A DNA stretch of 64,000 bases, taken from assembly GCF_945859705.1 (NCBI RefSeq), contig NC_079137.1, positions 61,722,552 through 61,786,551 of the forward strand, in the 5' to 3' direction. This DNA comes from Episyrphus balteatus. Taxonomy: Eukaryota > Arthropoda > Insecta > Diptera > Syrphidae. The translations under genes and the position numbers were made by a program. Below the pieces are notes generated by a model. It saw nothing but the letters and a program-made list of their open reading frames with translations. It did not search any database and was not told the DNA's origin. Of the stretch, positions 35,938 through 49,073 are shown one piece after another. The first letter of the stretch is position 1; every line of letters starts with the position of its first letter.

Positions 35938-36665
35938 TATTTTTACTTTCGATATATAGTTAGGGCAAGTTTAGGATTCGTGAAAAAACAAACGAACTCA
36001 AGATAACTAAAATGCCAAAAAGTTGGTCTAGCAATACTGTTTGTGTGTGTGTCTGTCTCTATTTGAGCTGCAGTCTAAAGCAGTAAAGCGATTTACTTCA
36101 AACTTTGTAGTTAAGGGTTTTTGGTGATTCCCTAGGGGAAATGGAAATTTGTTAAGGACCAAATTTTGTAGGACCAAAACCAACGGTACTTAATATCTGA
36201 CCTTATGGAACATATTGTTTTTCTCAAAAACAGCTCTTCCGATTTTGATTAAAAAAATAATAAGTTATGTAGCAATGAGGAAGTACTTTTTAAATCAAAA
36301 ATATATTTTTTGGAACGGTACCTGGCATAACGGCATTTTCTTACTTTTTCGTAAACGACGACCGGTTTCAAAAAACTCTTGTTCGAAAATGTATTATTAA
36401 CTTTAATGCTCAAATTTAGAAAAATCTTCTTTTTTTTAAACTCAAAATAGAATCTCCAATTTTTTTCTTATCAATTTTTACTCTGTCGTACAACTCGTAA
36501 GCTATAAAACCGATTTTTAGCAAATTTTCAAAAATCGGAATAAATAGAATTTTAGAAAAACACATTTTTCGACTTTATAAAATTAATCAAATTTTTTTTT
36601 GAAAAATTAAATTTTTTGAAAACCGGTCAATGAATAGAAAGTATGTGCGACCCAGTTGTGCATTA
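35938..36665 (+). mobile_element. (GTCT)n interspersed repeat, copy B
   Basis: It begins with 'tttttactttcgatatatag' and 'agggcaagtttaggattcgt', carries a contracted array (GTTTGTGTGTGTGTCTGTCTC near 36036), then 'gagctgcagtctaaagcag', 'ttggtgattccctag' and repeated 'aaaacagctcttccgattttg' blocks, and ends near a 'gtgcgacccagttgtgca' phrase. It is colinear with copy C (45165) and inverted relative to copies A and D. Confidence 0.65.
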
Positions 36666-38540
36666 TTTTGAGATTTTTCGTAAACTACTGAGGCGATTTT
36701 AATGAAATTTATTTAAGAAACTATGAGTCGTTGGTAAAAAATAATATTTTGAACTGTGTTTCCCATTTTGCTGTCAAAAATTATTTGCATGATCAATTCT
36801 TGTTGAAAAGTGATGAAATTTTTGACACTGAGTAATATTACTATGGAGAATACGAACAAGCTGCCAACTTTTTGTTTATTCGAAATCAAAATGACGACTT
36901 AATGTGAGATCTTGGATTTGAGTATAACAAGCTATTCATATTCAATAGTAAAAATTAAATAATTTTGAAAACAAAGTTCAATCTTTCATGAATTTTTCCA
37001 AAAAAAAAAAACACGCTTTGAGCGCTTTTATTATACTATTTCTTTGGATTTGAATTAAATAAGTAATAATTTTGAATATTTGGGGTTACTTAAAAAATTA
37101 CAATGTTCAAAAAACTTTAAAACTTATTTTTTTTTGCACCAAAATATATGTACTTTTCTAATATGAAAATTTTGATATCAATGTAAAAAAAAACTCTATT
37201 TCTCCACGGTTTTGGAAATAATGTAAATGTAATTTAAGGAAATGTTTTTCGATTTAAAATAACTGCAGCAGTTAGGTTTTATAAGTTAATTCAATATAAA
37301 AATGAGAGAAAACTTTAGGCTTTCAAAACAAGTAGGAAAATTCTCAATGTTTTCATTGTTTTAAAATGTTATTTCTTTTTTTTTCATTTTAAATAATTTA
37401 AAAGAAAATTGTCCCCTCCCACTTTCAAATTTTGAATTGAAAACAAGCTTGTATTGGATCTCTTTACTCGCTTTCTCTTTTTAGTCCTTAAAAAAAACTT
37501 TAAAATCTATTTGTAAGTCTTTCTCCAATCAATATTTTCTTATGCTAAAGGTCATATTCATATAAAAATATTCCTTCTGACAAAATCCAAACACACCTTC
37601 TAATCACGTCTCGAATCTGAACGATTTATTATATCATATTACACAAGTATATTTTAAAAAATCATACATTTCATCATCACACCTGAAACTCCTTGAAAAT
37701 CTCCAAAGAGAGCCAAATAAACGAATCCTGTTTTTCCATCATCAATCCAAGTTACAAGTAGAGTCTGGGTTTCTCTTGTTCTTCTTTGACAAGAATGATA
37801 TACCTATGGACAAATTTCCATTGTCAATCAAAACAAAACAATTTCAACTACACACCTACCACACAAATTCTGATATTCATATACTCCACCGCTTTTGTCG
37901 ACTTGAAGGTATATGACATCGACGAGTACAAGAGTATAATATTAGTCTTTTGCAGCTGTGCTCAAAGCCTTTATACCCCATCCAAATTGAACATTTTAAT
38001 AAATTTAACGAGTTTTTTGTATTCAAATCGCGATGTTAATCCTTTTAATGGTCGTCTCCTCTAAAAAAAAGAAGAAAAAGTTTTAAAAAGACTGAACGGG
38101 CTTCGTCTAATAGAAATAGATTATATGCATTTGATTTCTTTAAATAGAATCTTTCTTTTTTTTTATTTTGCTTTGTTTTGAATGTGTCAGAAACCATTCA
38201 AGACGTATATCATCATTTGTACGCTTTGCGCATGTTAAGTCAAAATGTATCTCTCTGATGAATCCCCATCGGGATCTTCAAGACTTCGAAGACTCTTTCT
38301 AAGCTCTATGAACTCTGATATACTAGAGACCGAGAGTCATAGAAGAGGATTGATTTAGTTCGTTTTTTTTTTTTAATTTCAAACCAAGACTCTTGTTCAA
38401 GACAGAAGCACAAAATAAATCGAGACTTGAGATGTAGGCCGCGCAAACGCACCGAGTCGAAAGGGGGCCAACTTGCTGCGCTGAACGCCATGAACCCATT
38501 TATTATTATGCCTTTTGCCATGAAACGCAGTTTGCTTGTT
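36666..38540. other. AT-rich non-coding DNA
   Basis: No supportable gene. The composition becomes more balanced after 37600. A frame at 37786-38064 shows no domain and has no splice context. Confidence 0.4.
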
Positions 38541-38548
38541 GGTTAAAT

Positions 38549-38813
38549 CCATAAACAAAAAATACCAAGACTGGAAACTTTCGTACGTCTTTCCCCCCAA
38601 AACCCTTTTGTGTACAGTGTTGTCTGTGAATATATGTGAAAGCCACCACGTTGGTAAATGACGTTAACACGCACACATTTATAGATTCACGACATTCACC
38701 ACACATCGGACAAGAACACAACGATAGGTTCACGACATTCGACACACCTCGCAGCTTGTTGGCAAACGTCAGTTGACCGCCTAGTTTCCAGTCTTGGTAT
38801 TTTTTGTTTATGG
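38549..38813. repeat. 31-bp perfect inverted repeat with ~203-bp loop
   Basis: The arm at 38549-38579 starts CCATAAACAAAAAATACC and ends CAAGACTGGAAACT; its reverse complement lies at 38783-38813. The loop is relatively GC-rich and holds a direct repeat, TTCACGACATTC.CACAC (38686 and 38730). No target duplication is visible. A 121-codon minus-strand frame spans it but has no recognised domain. Confidence 0.75.
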
Positions 38814-38829
38814 TTAAATCTGGTGCACA

Positions 38830-40880
38830 GGCAAAAGGTAGTAGATCTGTGCGTTTTTTCATTGTGTCCAATATTTTACTTGTTTTTGTACTTATTTTTA
38901 TTTGTCATTTGGGATTTTTTTTATTCTTTTAATCCGAAACACTTGCGCACAGAAAAACTCTGTGTGTGGATGGATTGATGGATATTTTTTTATAGGGGAA
39001 CGTTCAATTCTTTTGGGATTTTTTTTTTTTATTGTACATTTCTTATTGTGAACCTGAGCAGGTCTCTGTTATTGCTACCTGTCTTACACACCAAAGGAAA
39101 AAAAAAACTCCTTTCCACAGATGTATCGTGTCTTAAGGCTGAAAAGGCAGAGAAGTTGTAACTTTAGTCGATACACATGTGGGTATTATGTGTGTTATTA
39201 TGGTGCAGTCAGAGAGACAGGGAGCGGGAAGGAATGATGCTCAGAATGACGTTGATTCCCAAAAGTACTCACCAGACTTTAGAAAGATATACAAGAAAAC
39301 AGGAGCTCTTGAGCTGGATGTTCAACTTTATACATCCGAAAAAAAAAGTAATAAAAAAAAAACAACCCAAAAGGGCTAAATGAGAAAATATGATACTATC
39401 GACGAAGACGATTGACGACACGGTTGAAGCTGATGATGATTATGATGGTGGAAAATAAAATAAAATAACAAAAAAAAAAAGAACATCGATTTGGAAAAAG
39501 ATTAATTATCTCCTCTATTTTTCGACTTTAGAATGGTCTTTTTTTTCGGTTTGGCATGACTGGTTATCTGTTTTTTTTTTTTTTTTTTTAACTGACACAG
39601 AAGATTACAAGTTTATGTGTGTCAAAAAACAGACAGAGGTGAGTAAACATTCAGATATGATTTCGATCACTTTAGATAGGTTATAAAGGTATTCTCAAAA
39701 AGTGGAACAATAAATTTAAGATAATAATAATTTTTTGGTGTTTTTCTTTTTATTTTTTGGAACTTAATGAAGTTAATCAATTAAGTATACATATTAAACT
39801 GAAAAATAAAAAAGACTATAATTTCAAATCATCGAAAGCAAACATGAAATATAGAATTTTTTACCTAAATAAATTCAAAGTTTATGGTTAAGGTGATGAT
39901 TATATTTTGGGGATTTGTTTAAATTTGTTAGAAATATAAAATGTAGCTTTATTTAAATGAGGCTTCTTCATTTTATTTTGATGCTCGTTATGCTGAAGCT
40001 GATAGGTTTTTAATACTGGAAGATGCGGTAAAATCTGAATTCTGGTAAAAACTTTAGTTTATGATTTAAATACCTATGGTTTTTTTATGAATTAAATTTG
40101 ACAGAAGTTTGTCGTCACCTTAATTATGTATAATCAGATTTTTTTTGGATTTTCATTTCCCTGTAGTAAAGACATTTGATTTTAATACCTATAAACATGA
40201 ATTTTATATGTTTAAATTATAAAAAAAAAATGATGTTCGAATCTCAGAAATTTAGAATATAAAATAAGAACTTTCCACTTCATTTGACTGGACTTAAAAC
40301 AATTAAGAATTGATAAAGAACCACACACAAGTCTTAAAGTTAAAAATTTTCAAAAATCAATTAAAACTTTTTCATTCAGAAATAAAGAAAAACTTTTTTT
40401 CAGCTGTATATACCTAGTACCTATGGGCAGAAGATTCCAATACAATGTATATTCAGCTCAACAAAAATTATATAAGAATTTCATTTGTAAGTGAAATAGA
40501 TTATTTTGGCTCCTGAAATTTTTTTAATGTGTGACCTTAGCAGTTTTTGAATTAATTAATACAATAAATAAAATCATTCAAACTTGTTTCACAATGTTTT
40601 GGATTTTCTATACCTAACGGTTTTCCTGGAAGTTTTAATCAATCAGGATTTTTATTATTCTACAACTTTGACAAAAAAAAAGTGTGTTATTGAGCACTGA
40701 TTTGTTATTGAGACTGATTCATTTGCCTAAAATTGCTTAATATTTGTTTTGCAAGAAAGAGAATATTCCAATTACAAAAAAAAACTAAAAAAAAACTAAA
40801 TTTTTGAAACTATTATTGGACATTTTTTTTTTAACGATTTTCTCAATTTTTTTTATTTATTGTTAAGGATGTTTGAAATA
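38830..40880. other. AT-rich non-coding DNA
   Basis: No gene or repeat boundary is supported. T runs occur near 39019 and 39570 and ATG/GAT trinucleotides near 39420-39450. Confidence 0.45.
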
Positions 40881-40888
40881 TACAATAC

Positions 40889-41610
40889 TTTTTTTTTTTT
40901 TTTTTTTTGACGGGAGGAAATCTTCAAAAGACACTTGGCAGTATTCGACACCAAGTAGTGGGGGACTCTTAACCACTAAAACCACCTCTTTATCAGGACC
41001 AATCTTGAGAGATCGACATCAGATTTTTCTTTCTTAACTTTGTAAAATCACTTTGGGGGAAGTTTAAACTTTAATACTTTCCCATGTTTTTTTAGACCAT
41101 AAGCTCATGAGGCTTGGTTCTTCTTAATCTCCGAACATGGTTTCTAGTATTCAAGACGGACACCATTTCAGAATTGGTATGACATTGCAGTCTCTGATTA
41201 TGCGATACAGCGTATTTTTTAACAACTTCTGTAACCGTTTCTATTTGTAAGTCACGATGTAGATCGCTATTTCTTATGTACCAAGGTGCATTAACTATTC
41301 CACGAAGGACTTTGTTTTGGAATTTTTGGATGATTTCGGTATTTGTTTTCTTTGTACAGCCCCATAATTGGATACCATAGGTCCAAACAGGCTTTAGTAC
41401 TTGATTATACAGCATTATTTTGTTTTGGGTTGATAAATCAGAGTTGTTACCAAGTAACCAGTACATTTTCTATATTTAAAGTTTAGTTCTTCTCTTTTCT
41501 TTTTGATGTGCTCTTTCCACTTTAGCTTTGCATCCAAAAACATTCAAAGTTATTTGGCCGTATTGGCGTAAGAATACAGCTTGATTATTAATGAATATTA
41601 GAATATTGTT
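40889..41610 (-). mobile_element. 5'-truncated Jockey-clade non-LTR retroposon with poly(A) tail
   Basis: On the minus strand this reads as the 3' end of reverse-transcriptase ORF2, a ~180-bp 3'UTR, and a run of about 20 A residues (T run at 40889-40908 on the plus strand). Truncation at the 5' side and a 3' poly(A) are the hallmark of target-primed reverse transcription. The flanking target duplication could not be defined because of the AT-rich surroundings. Confidence 0.8.
41092..41600 (-). pseudogene. C-terminal part of a Jockey-type reverse-transcriptase ORF2
   Basis: The open part contains YWLLGNNSDLSTQNKIMLYN, KPVWTYGIQLWG, FQNKVLRGIVNAPWY and IRNSDLHRDLQIETV, the typical C-terminal region after the reverse-transcriptase domain in Jockey/Doc/Juan-type elements. 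Upstream in the same frame FLDAKLKWKEHIKKK corresponds to the YLG.FLD..L.W..HI motif, where the tyrosine and glycine codons have become stops (TAA, TGA). Farther upstream the frame is shifted and only traces remain. The catalytic reverse-transcriptase motifs are absent. Confidence 0.88.
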
Positions 41611-41817
41611 TATCTTTTTATTTGTAAATTTATTTATTCTATTTATTTTATTCTATTTACATTAATACATTGATTTTAACTAGTAAATTTTGATGGTCAG
41701 GCAAATGGTTAAGAATACAATTTCTTAACGAGAAAATTTTTGTACAAATGTTCCACATACACCACAGTGAACATTTAAGTTAGTTTGAAAATTGATACCA
41801 AATTTGCTAAAGTAAAA

Positions 41818-42337
41818 TAAACGACTGTATCCAACGTACTTGTTCTTAACTTAAAAGTTGCTTAAATACTAAGGATTTTTAAAATATGAATTTTAATTTT
41901 TATTCAATGAGAAATAATTAAAACTTGAAAACTTATATCTTTTTTTTGAACATCGTTTAATTAAAAAAAAAATCAAACAAAATTTAGTTTGTCAATAAAA
42001 TCGAAATACTCCATACCTATATAAAAATTTTTCAAAAAATTTTCAAACAAATTTGAAATTTTAAAAACAAACAATCACCGTTAAGAACGGTCCAAATAAT
42101 ATATTTTTATATCAAAAGTAGGACCTTATTTGCAACATGAATGTATTATTTGAAATCAAAACCGTTATATCAAAGTAAAAGTTTTCTTATATAATCGCTG
42201 AGTGGTATATCAACTTCACAGATAGAGCGTTACTGTAGAACAATTTTGTGCTTAGAAGTTACCCAAGAATCACCGCTTAAAATTTCCTTATCTTATTATG
42301 GGTCTAACTGCATAGTACCTAAATCGTGAGCAAAAAT
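41818..42337 (-). mobile_element. (GTCT)n interspersed repeat family, copy D (array lost)
   Basis: The left edge 'acgactgtatccaacgtacttgttctta' followed by 'aaaagttgcttaaat' aligns with copy A at 22898-22950, and the right edge 'catagtacctaaatcgtgagcaaaaat' aligns with 23798-23820. The interior is shortened and diverged and the tetranucleotide array is missing. Confidence 0.55.
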
Positions 42338-45164
42338 AAAACAGTTACGGTTTTGTTCCTAACATTCTTTTAAATTTTAAATCTGTATCGATCTCTGAGC
42401 TTCTAGTCCAAACTACTACATATTATTTTCCTCTGAGAACATTTGTCAATCAAAGATCTATTTCCTGCACCTTTCAAATCAAATTAACATCTAATTACTA
42501 ATTTATATAGAAGACCTCGTCCACCTACACCTTCATCGGTAAACAATCTCAAAAAATGTGTAAACAATTTCAAAAACATTTATATTTTCACATCAACCCA
42601 TCCCTATTTTACATGAGCATGTTCAGCACACCGGAAAAACGATTTAATTCTTTTCCTTTTTTTAAAATTTCACTTTCCGCACGAGGCAGTTACGACCAAC
42701 CAAGACTGACCAAGCCTAAGCATTAATTTGTGAAAATTCTAACATCTCCAATTCTCAAATATGCGTTACACATGTCCACTAGCGCCTCTAGCACTTCATT
42801 ATAACATTTTTATCTCCCCTCCTCCAATCTTTTGCAAAACTCGCGGACGGACTTGTCATAGGAACGTTAGTGATATGAAAGAAGAAAAAAGGAAGACGAT
42901 TTTTACACGCACTGTTGGTTTCTTTAAAGACTATAACAAAAAACAACAACAACAATCAGTTACCACTGTCTAAGTCACCGGCACATGGTTAAGAATGTTC
43001 TGCATGTAGACACGGCTAACTTTTTATGGCAAAGAGTCTCTTCTTCGGACTTGGTTCCTAAGTACCGCTAAATGAATTCATAGAAACCTCAGCTGAATAT
43101 TAAAATAATTTATATTGTGGACGTGCTTTGGGCAAGCAAGTCCTCTAAAATTCCATCAAATCGAATTACAGAAAAAAAGGGGTGTGTTCCATAATGGTGA
43201 TGAAGAAGACTAAACAGTGTGTTGAATATGTTCCCACAACTTTGGTGGCAGCCAAAAAGATCCACATCATTAACCATAGAAGCACTTGTATTCCGTCATT
43301 ATCGTCACTCGAGCGGGACTTATAAAATTGGGATTTGTCAAAATTCGATTTATAATTTCTCAGAGAACCGAACCTTTTTTGTTCTTAAAAATCTTTTTTT
43401 TTTTCTGATCGATCAAAAAAAGAAGAAGAACCGTCTTGAGTCTTGATGAAAGACGAAAGAAGAAGATGTCTCCTTGAGAATGAAGAATTGCACGGTGGTT
43501 GAGCATTTCACCACCACCGCCGCCTCTATTACCTTTTTCAACTCCAAGTTTACTAAATCTTTGTGGGAACAATTGAAAAAATAAATTTCCATTGTCTGAC
43601 TTTCAGACCGAACTGCGTAAAACAGTCAAGCCTATCCTCACCTGGCTTAACGTAAACCGCAAAGTGTATAATAAGCATGCTTCAAAAGTATAATCCTTTA
43701 TTTTTTCGTTACTTTTTTTTAGTCTTTTCTTAAGTAGTCTTTTAGCTATGTAATTATTCCAGATCTAGCAGCACCCACTTATTAGAGAGCCACGCCGATT
43801 GCAAAGGCAGGTCTAGATTATGGCACACTGACTGACTGACATTCGGTCGATGGTTGGAGATAGATTAAATAACTTTTCTGGACTTTATTCTACGCATATT
43901 GTTGTCCCAACTTTTTCAAATGGACAGACCCCAAACTCACTCCAAAAGACAAGACAAGACACAACGAAGACTGATGCAATTCTATAATTGGACTCACCGA
44001 AGTGGAACTTGTACAACTTTTTTTTGATTTTGCTGCGGGCGCATTGGCGTGGTTGGAGATATGGTTTGTTTTTTGTTTGTATACAAAAAAAAACAAAATA
44101 AAAATAAGGTTCCGTCTTGGATAATTTATAACCAACCCAAGTCTCTGGATATTGGTTTCATTTTTTTTGTTTTTGTATGTTAAACTCATAGTACTGGGAT
44201 TTATTATTATTCACACTTTAGTTTTACATACAATATCTCCTTACTCCATTATAAAATATTTGGTTAATGTTTATAGTCTTTTATAGTAGCTTGAAGACTT
44301 GAAGTGTGACGAGATTGAATTAAGCTTGTTGTCAGTTTTTGAATTGCAGTAATTATAACTATATCTAAAGATTTTGGCTTTTGCGGCTCCTTTTAGAATT
44401 GTCTCGCCTTATTAAAAACCGGGTGTCCTATTATTTTTTGTTAGGAAACGTTGATTGAGACCTCCGAGAGATACTATCTGAAATCTGAACCGAGTAGAAA
44501 AACTCCGGAAACATTTTTACAGATTCCGGGATGTAGCAAATTAATTAAGAAAATTGGATAAATGTTTGAGTGCGTGTTGAAAATGTTTCGAAACCGATAT
44601 TCAAATACTGATGACTTTTTGCTTCTTTAATGTACTGACGAGATTATTTACTAACAAATGAAGAATTTCATGTAAACTGTACAGAGTTCATGTAAACAGA
44701 ACAGATTTTGAGGTTATCAACACAGTATTTATATACTATTTTATATATTTTTTATGAGCTGAATATAATGTATGTGCAAAATTTAATGTACATCTAAAGT
44801 GTACGGATTTAAATTTAATCAATGTACCTTAATGCACCCAAAATGCAAACTAAAATTTTTTTATCACAGAATTAGATTTACAGAGAAGAAGAAGTATGTG
44901 TTGAGTTCATTCAAATCTGTACTCAATAAATAATAGTTCGTTAAGGACAAAAGTGTACGTACAGAGTACATAAAACATTGTACTCATAATTCATTATATG
45001 AAAGTAGGTACGCATTGAAGGCGTACTTATGTAAGTACTGATTAGTGCATAAGTATCTACCCAGCCGATATAATTTTGTAACCTATAAACACATAAGTTC
45101 AGTATTTATAGAAATTATTCTTTTCTTAATGGACTCATATTTACATATGTACTGATTCCGGTAG
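42338..45164. other. Non-coding DNA, mixed composition
   Basis: No gene called. Frames at 42761-42973, 43219-43446 and 43890-44189 lack motifs and splice support. The stretch 42480-44190 is somewhat less AT-rich than average and could hold regulatory DNA. Confidence 0.4.
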
Positions 45165-45289
45165 CATTTTTACTTGCGATATAGGTACTATAGGGCAAGT
45201 TTAGGATTCGTAAAAAAAATCGAACTCGAGATAACAATTTTACATGACATTACGATGATGGAGAATGCCAAAAAAGTGGGTCCGGCAAT

Positions 45290-45338
<49 letters not shown>

Positions 45339-46185
45339 GTGTCTGTCTCTATCTGGAGCTGCAGCCTAAACGAGTGAAGTGATTTTCTTCAAACTTGGTA
45401 GTTAGCAGTTTTTGGTGATTCCCTAGAGGGGAAATTGAAATTTTTTTTTTATGACCAAAACTAACGGTACCTGCCATATAACGGAAATAGAAAAGTTAAT
45501 TTTTTTCAAAAACGGCTCTAACGATTTTGATTAAAATTTTTGTGTGTAGTACTACACATAAGGGCCAACTTTTTGAATAAAAAAAATATTTTTTGTACCG
45601 TTATTAACGGTACCTGTCATAGAACGGTTTTTTTCGTTTCTGAATATCTCGTACAAAATTAACCCGATTTAAATGAAAATTTTTATACAAAAGTGTGTAA
45701 GTAAAGATAATATTAAAATTTTAGAAAATTTTCAAAAAACGCATTTTTGGTTTTTTAAAAAATATTTCAAAATTTTTTTTGAAAAATCAATTTTTTGAAA
45801 ACGGATTAATGAAAAATTTTGAAATTTAGTTTTTATGTGTAAATTAATTATTTCTTCAAAATGGCATACCAACTTTTTTTTTGAAAAATGTTAAAAAATT
45901 TTTATACATAAAAAATTATTTTTTTAAAAAACGGCTCCTACAATTTTCGAAAATTTTTTTCTAAAAATACATTTTTATACAAGAAATAAAATGGCATATT
46001 TGTTTTTTTTTTTAAGATAATTTAAAACGGAGTTTAATTAATTATAAAAATAGATTTAATTTTTTTATACTACTTATGAAATTTCTTCAAAATATCAAAT
46101 TTTAAATTTCTTGAATAAAAAGCTTTAACATTATAGTTACTTTAAGCATAAGAGCAAGTACGTGCGACCCCAGTCGTGCAATTTA
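45165..46185 (+). mobile_element. (GTCT)n interspersed repeat, copy C (fullest copy)
   Basis: It begins ATTTTTACTTGCGATATAGG, then 'agggcaagtttaggattcgt', 'atggagaatgccaaaaaagtgg', a 60-bp (GTCT)n array, 'tggagctgcagcctaaacg', 'ttggtgattccctag', several 'aaaacggctctaacgatttt' blocks, and ends 'gtgcgaccccagtcgtgcaa'. The two ends are the same as the ends of copies A, B and D, which defines the unit. The resemblance to dipteran mini-me/DINE-1 (Helentron-related) elements is in the tetranucleotide array and lack of coding; the formal ends of a Helitron were not verified. Confidence 0.7.
45291..45350 (+). repeat. (GTCT)n microsatellite
   Basis: About 12 consecutive GTCT units with one GTGT interruption, inside copy C. 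The homologous position in copy A has five or six CAGA units and in copy B a GT-rich derivative. Confidence 0.9.
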
Positions 46186-46539
46186 TTTCTCGAGTTATTG
46201 AGAGTAACGCGTTTTTCTAAATGCTATAAATTATATAAAAAAAACTGAGTTTTGTACTCAGAATCAACATCTCATTGGCTCTGCATCCAAATTTTTCTGA
46301 CGCCACAACTTTTTGCTTTGAATTTTTCATTTAATGACCATTAAAAATTTTAATATCTTCCAATTAACAATTTCAACGATTTTGTTCAGCACCATTTATA
46401 AAGTGTCAATACCTATATAAATCAAAAATAAGATTTTGAAATAAAATAATTTTTTGAAAAATCAATTTTTTTTTTTAAATTTTTAAATTTTCTAAAAATG
46501 CATCTGAATGAAACAAATCAAATTGCGGTTTTTGATTGC

Positions 46540-46720
46540 GACCAAGTTCGTAAAAAATGTGCAAAGTTTCAAATTTCTACTATAACGAGTGCTCCATGAT
46601 TTGTATGAGCTGTCAGTTTTCAGTTAGTGATTATCAGTCAGTAATGGAATTTGTAATTTTTGAATGTCCTTTTTCTCAGAAACACCTTTTCCGACGGATT
46701 TTTGTTTATTAATTTTTTCT
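46540..46720 (+). repeat. Diverged relative of the inner part of the 11.3-12.9 kb element
   Basis: 'caaatttctactataacgagtgctccatga' is followed by 'gagctgtcagttttcagttagtga' and 'cctttttctcagaaacacc'. This matches the order at 12310-12470 ('caagtttctacgataacggg', (CAGT)n, 'tatatctcagaaactact'). Only a rudimentary CAGT stretch is present. A 119-codon frame downstream (46664-47023) has no recognisable motif. Confidence 0.5.
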
Positions 46721-46899
46721 ATAATAGCTCAAGAAAGCATATTTCATATTTTCAGGCTTTTTTTTAGAGGCTTTTCCATAAACTTTTTGTCTTGTAATAT
46801 AAAGTCGTTTACGATAAAAGGGCCGAAAAGAATCGATATGCTTTTACTACACCAAGATTTGCTTGTTTGTCTTGCTACCCTTCATCTCCCCAATTCTCC

Positions 46900-49070
46900 A
46901 TATTTTTGGTTTTTTAATTTCCTCTCTTTATTAAAGAGTCATACCTGTACTCAGATGTTAAGATCAAAGGAATCGGGATCGTGTTCAGTTTGGTGCAGAT
47001 GGGTGCATTCACTTACTTTTTAATAGCTGCCGCATATTTTCATTAAAACCAGATGACATTTTATTTTTATATACAAAAAAAATGAGCAAAAAATAGAAAT
47101 ATTGTGTTATTTAACGTATTTTTTTTCAACTATAGGTTAATGTAATTTCCTTTGAAGCCTAATTGAAGGTTTATGAATTATTCGTTATTAATTTTTTTTT
47201 TCATATCAGGACTAACTAATTAACCATGAACCATTTGATTTTATTGTTCCTACGAGTTACTAATCAAACAGGTCCAAGAATCTTGGAAAGACAACACACT
47301 ACCATTAATACCACTTAAACAATCCAGACTGACAAATTATTTTATAATAATCCAACATATAACAAGATATGATCATCTTGATAAACTTGCTTAGAACTCT
47401 CAATTCTATAGAACTCTATTGTGTAGACTCTATGGCAGCAGTTATGAAGTTATATAATTAAATAATACCCCCAGATCAAAGTTATAGGAGAGTAAGAAAA
47501 AAAAATCATCTAATAACACAATGGATTACATTAAGAATCCAACACACAAGTCTTTGGGTGCCTCTGTTGCAAGTATAAGAGGAGACATACGGGCTGTCCG
47601 ATTCTGATTCTCCACATAACACAAATAGCTCGTTTGGAGCAGCAGCAGCAAGCACTTAAGAGAGTCTCCATGGCCAAGCAATAAAATGGTAATTACAAGA
47701 CTCGCAGTACTAAATTACTATGAAGTGCCCAGTCCGAGAAAGATCAGTAGTCCGATGTTGTGCCAAAATGTATAAAGCGGCCCCAATAAGTTGTATTGCA
47801 TTATAGACCGCGCTGGTCTAAGCTGCTAGCTTGCGTAAGAGATAGGTCTTTTGTAATGCGCGCTTGATCTGCCAGCCATCAAGGAATCACACAATAATAA
47901 TTCGCGCATATCAATCTTTTTTAGCCAAAGTCAGAGGAAGGTGGTTGATGGAAGTCCCTCCGCTGCCTCCACTCCATCTCGACTTTGACTGATGTGTGGT
48001 GGCAAATAATCTACAAAATTTGATCTATTACCATGCAATGGATTTTCAATTCTGCGCTGGTTCTATAATTAATTCAATATTCTTCTACAGATGTGTGGTG
48101 TGTGTGTTTTATGCAATGTGCCAAGGATGTCAGCCATGTTGTTGACAGATCAAAGCGAAAACTTCACTCAAATAAGTTCTTTTTGTATTTTTATTGATTC
48201 CGAAAGACCAATTTACAATTCATTATGATAAAATTGGAAGAAAAAAAAAACATAATCCGGAGGTTTTTGAAAGACGACGAAAAAACATTTGTCAGTAATT
48301 AATTCTTGTCTTCACTATAAGTTTTATTTTATTGGTCGCATGCTCTTTGTCAACATAGATAAATGGACTAAAATCAATTCGGTTACAAATTGGTACTGCT
48401 TGCATTGTATAGTAGCAGCTATAAGCTGCTGCACATGTTTTTGATTGACAATTTGACAACATATCGCCTGCTTAGCTTTGTGTTTTATATAAAAATGAAT
48501 GAATGAATGTGGGGCAAGTAGCTAGTTGCTATAGCTGAATAGAATATCAAATAGGTTTTATGTAGAATTTTGAAATATTAATCAATTGTTACATTTGTGT
48601 CAAATTTTATGAGCAAGTTATAATACACTGAGAGTAAAAGTTATGTTGGGAGTTGAAAATATGAGAGTCGAGAAAAAGAAAGTCAGAATATGCATCCTAA
48701 GCGAAATAAAACTCCTGGGAGGAATTCATGTTGATAGATTCTAGAAAATGTCAAAACACTAAATCCCCACTCAAATAGGAATGTGAAAAATATATGAACG
48801 GGAAGCAAAACACACTGTAGGAAATTCGACTGGGGCATATCCTTAATGCGAGGGATCACCTCACTGTGAATCCTTGAAAAAGAAGTATCTTCACCAATCT
48901 AATAGGTTTCGCAAGCCATGAAGAAACAAAGAAGAGAAATGCCTATGAAACTATAAAAATATTGCATACAAGGGGAGGAACTGTTAACAGCGACAAGCAA
49001 CCAGTTGTTTATATAAAGAAGTCAGAAATCCACAATTTTTGAAAAGCTGCTTCTGAGATTATAAAAAGCC
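46900..49070. other. Non-coding DNA with a GC-balanced block (47.57-48.2 kb)
   Basis: The block around 47570-48170 has few homopolymers and holds phrases such as GAGCAGCAGCAGCAAGCAC, GCGCGCTTGATC and a CA/GT-rich tail. No splice-bounded exon was found. It may be regulatory DNA, but nothing specific can be shown. Confidence 0.35.
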
Positions 49071-49073
49071 GAT

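Noticed and set aside
38506..38871. 121-codon minus-strand frame with several cysteines
   Set aside because: It spans a 31-bp inverted repeat, has no recognisable domain and no splice context.
45174..45377. Frame with repeated VCLS, similar to a minus-strand frame at 23529-23813
   Set aside because: The similarity comes from the shared (GTCT)n repeat family, not from a conserved protein.
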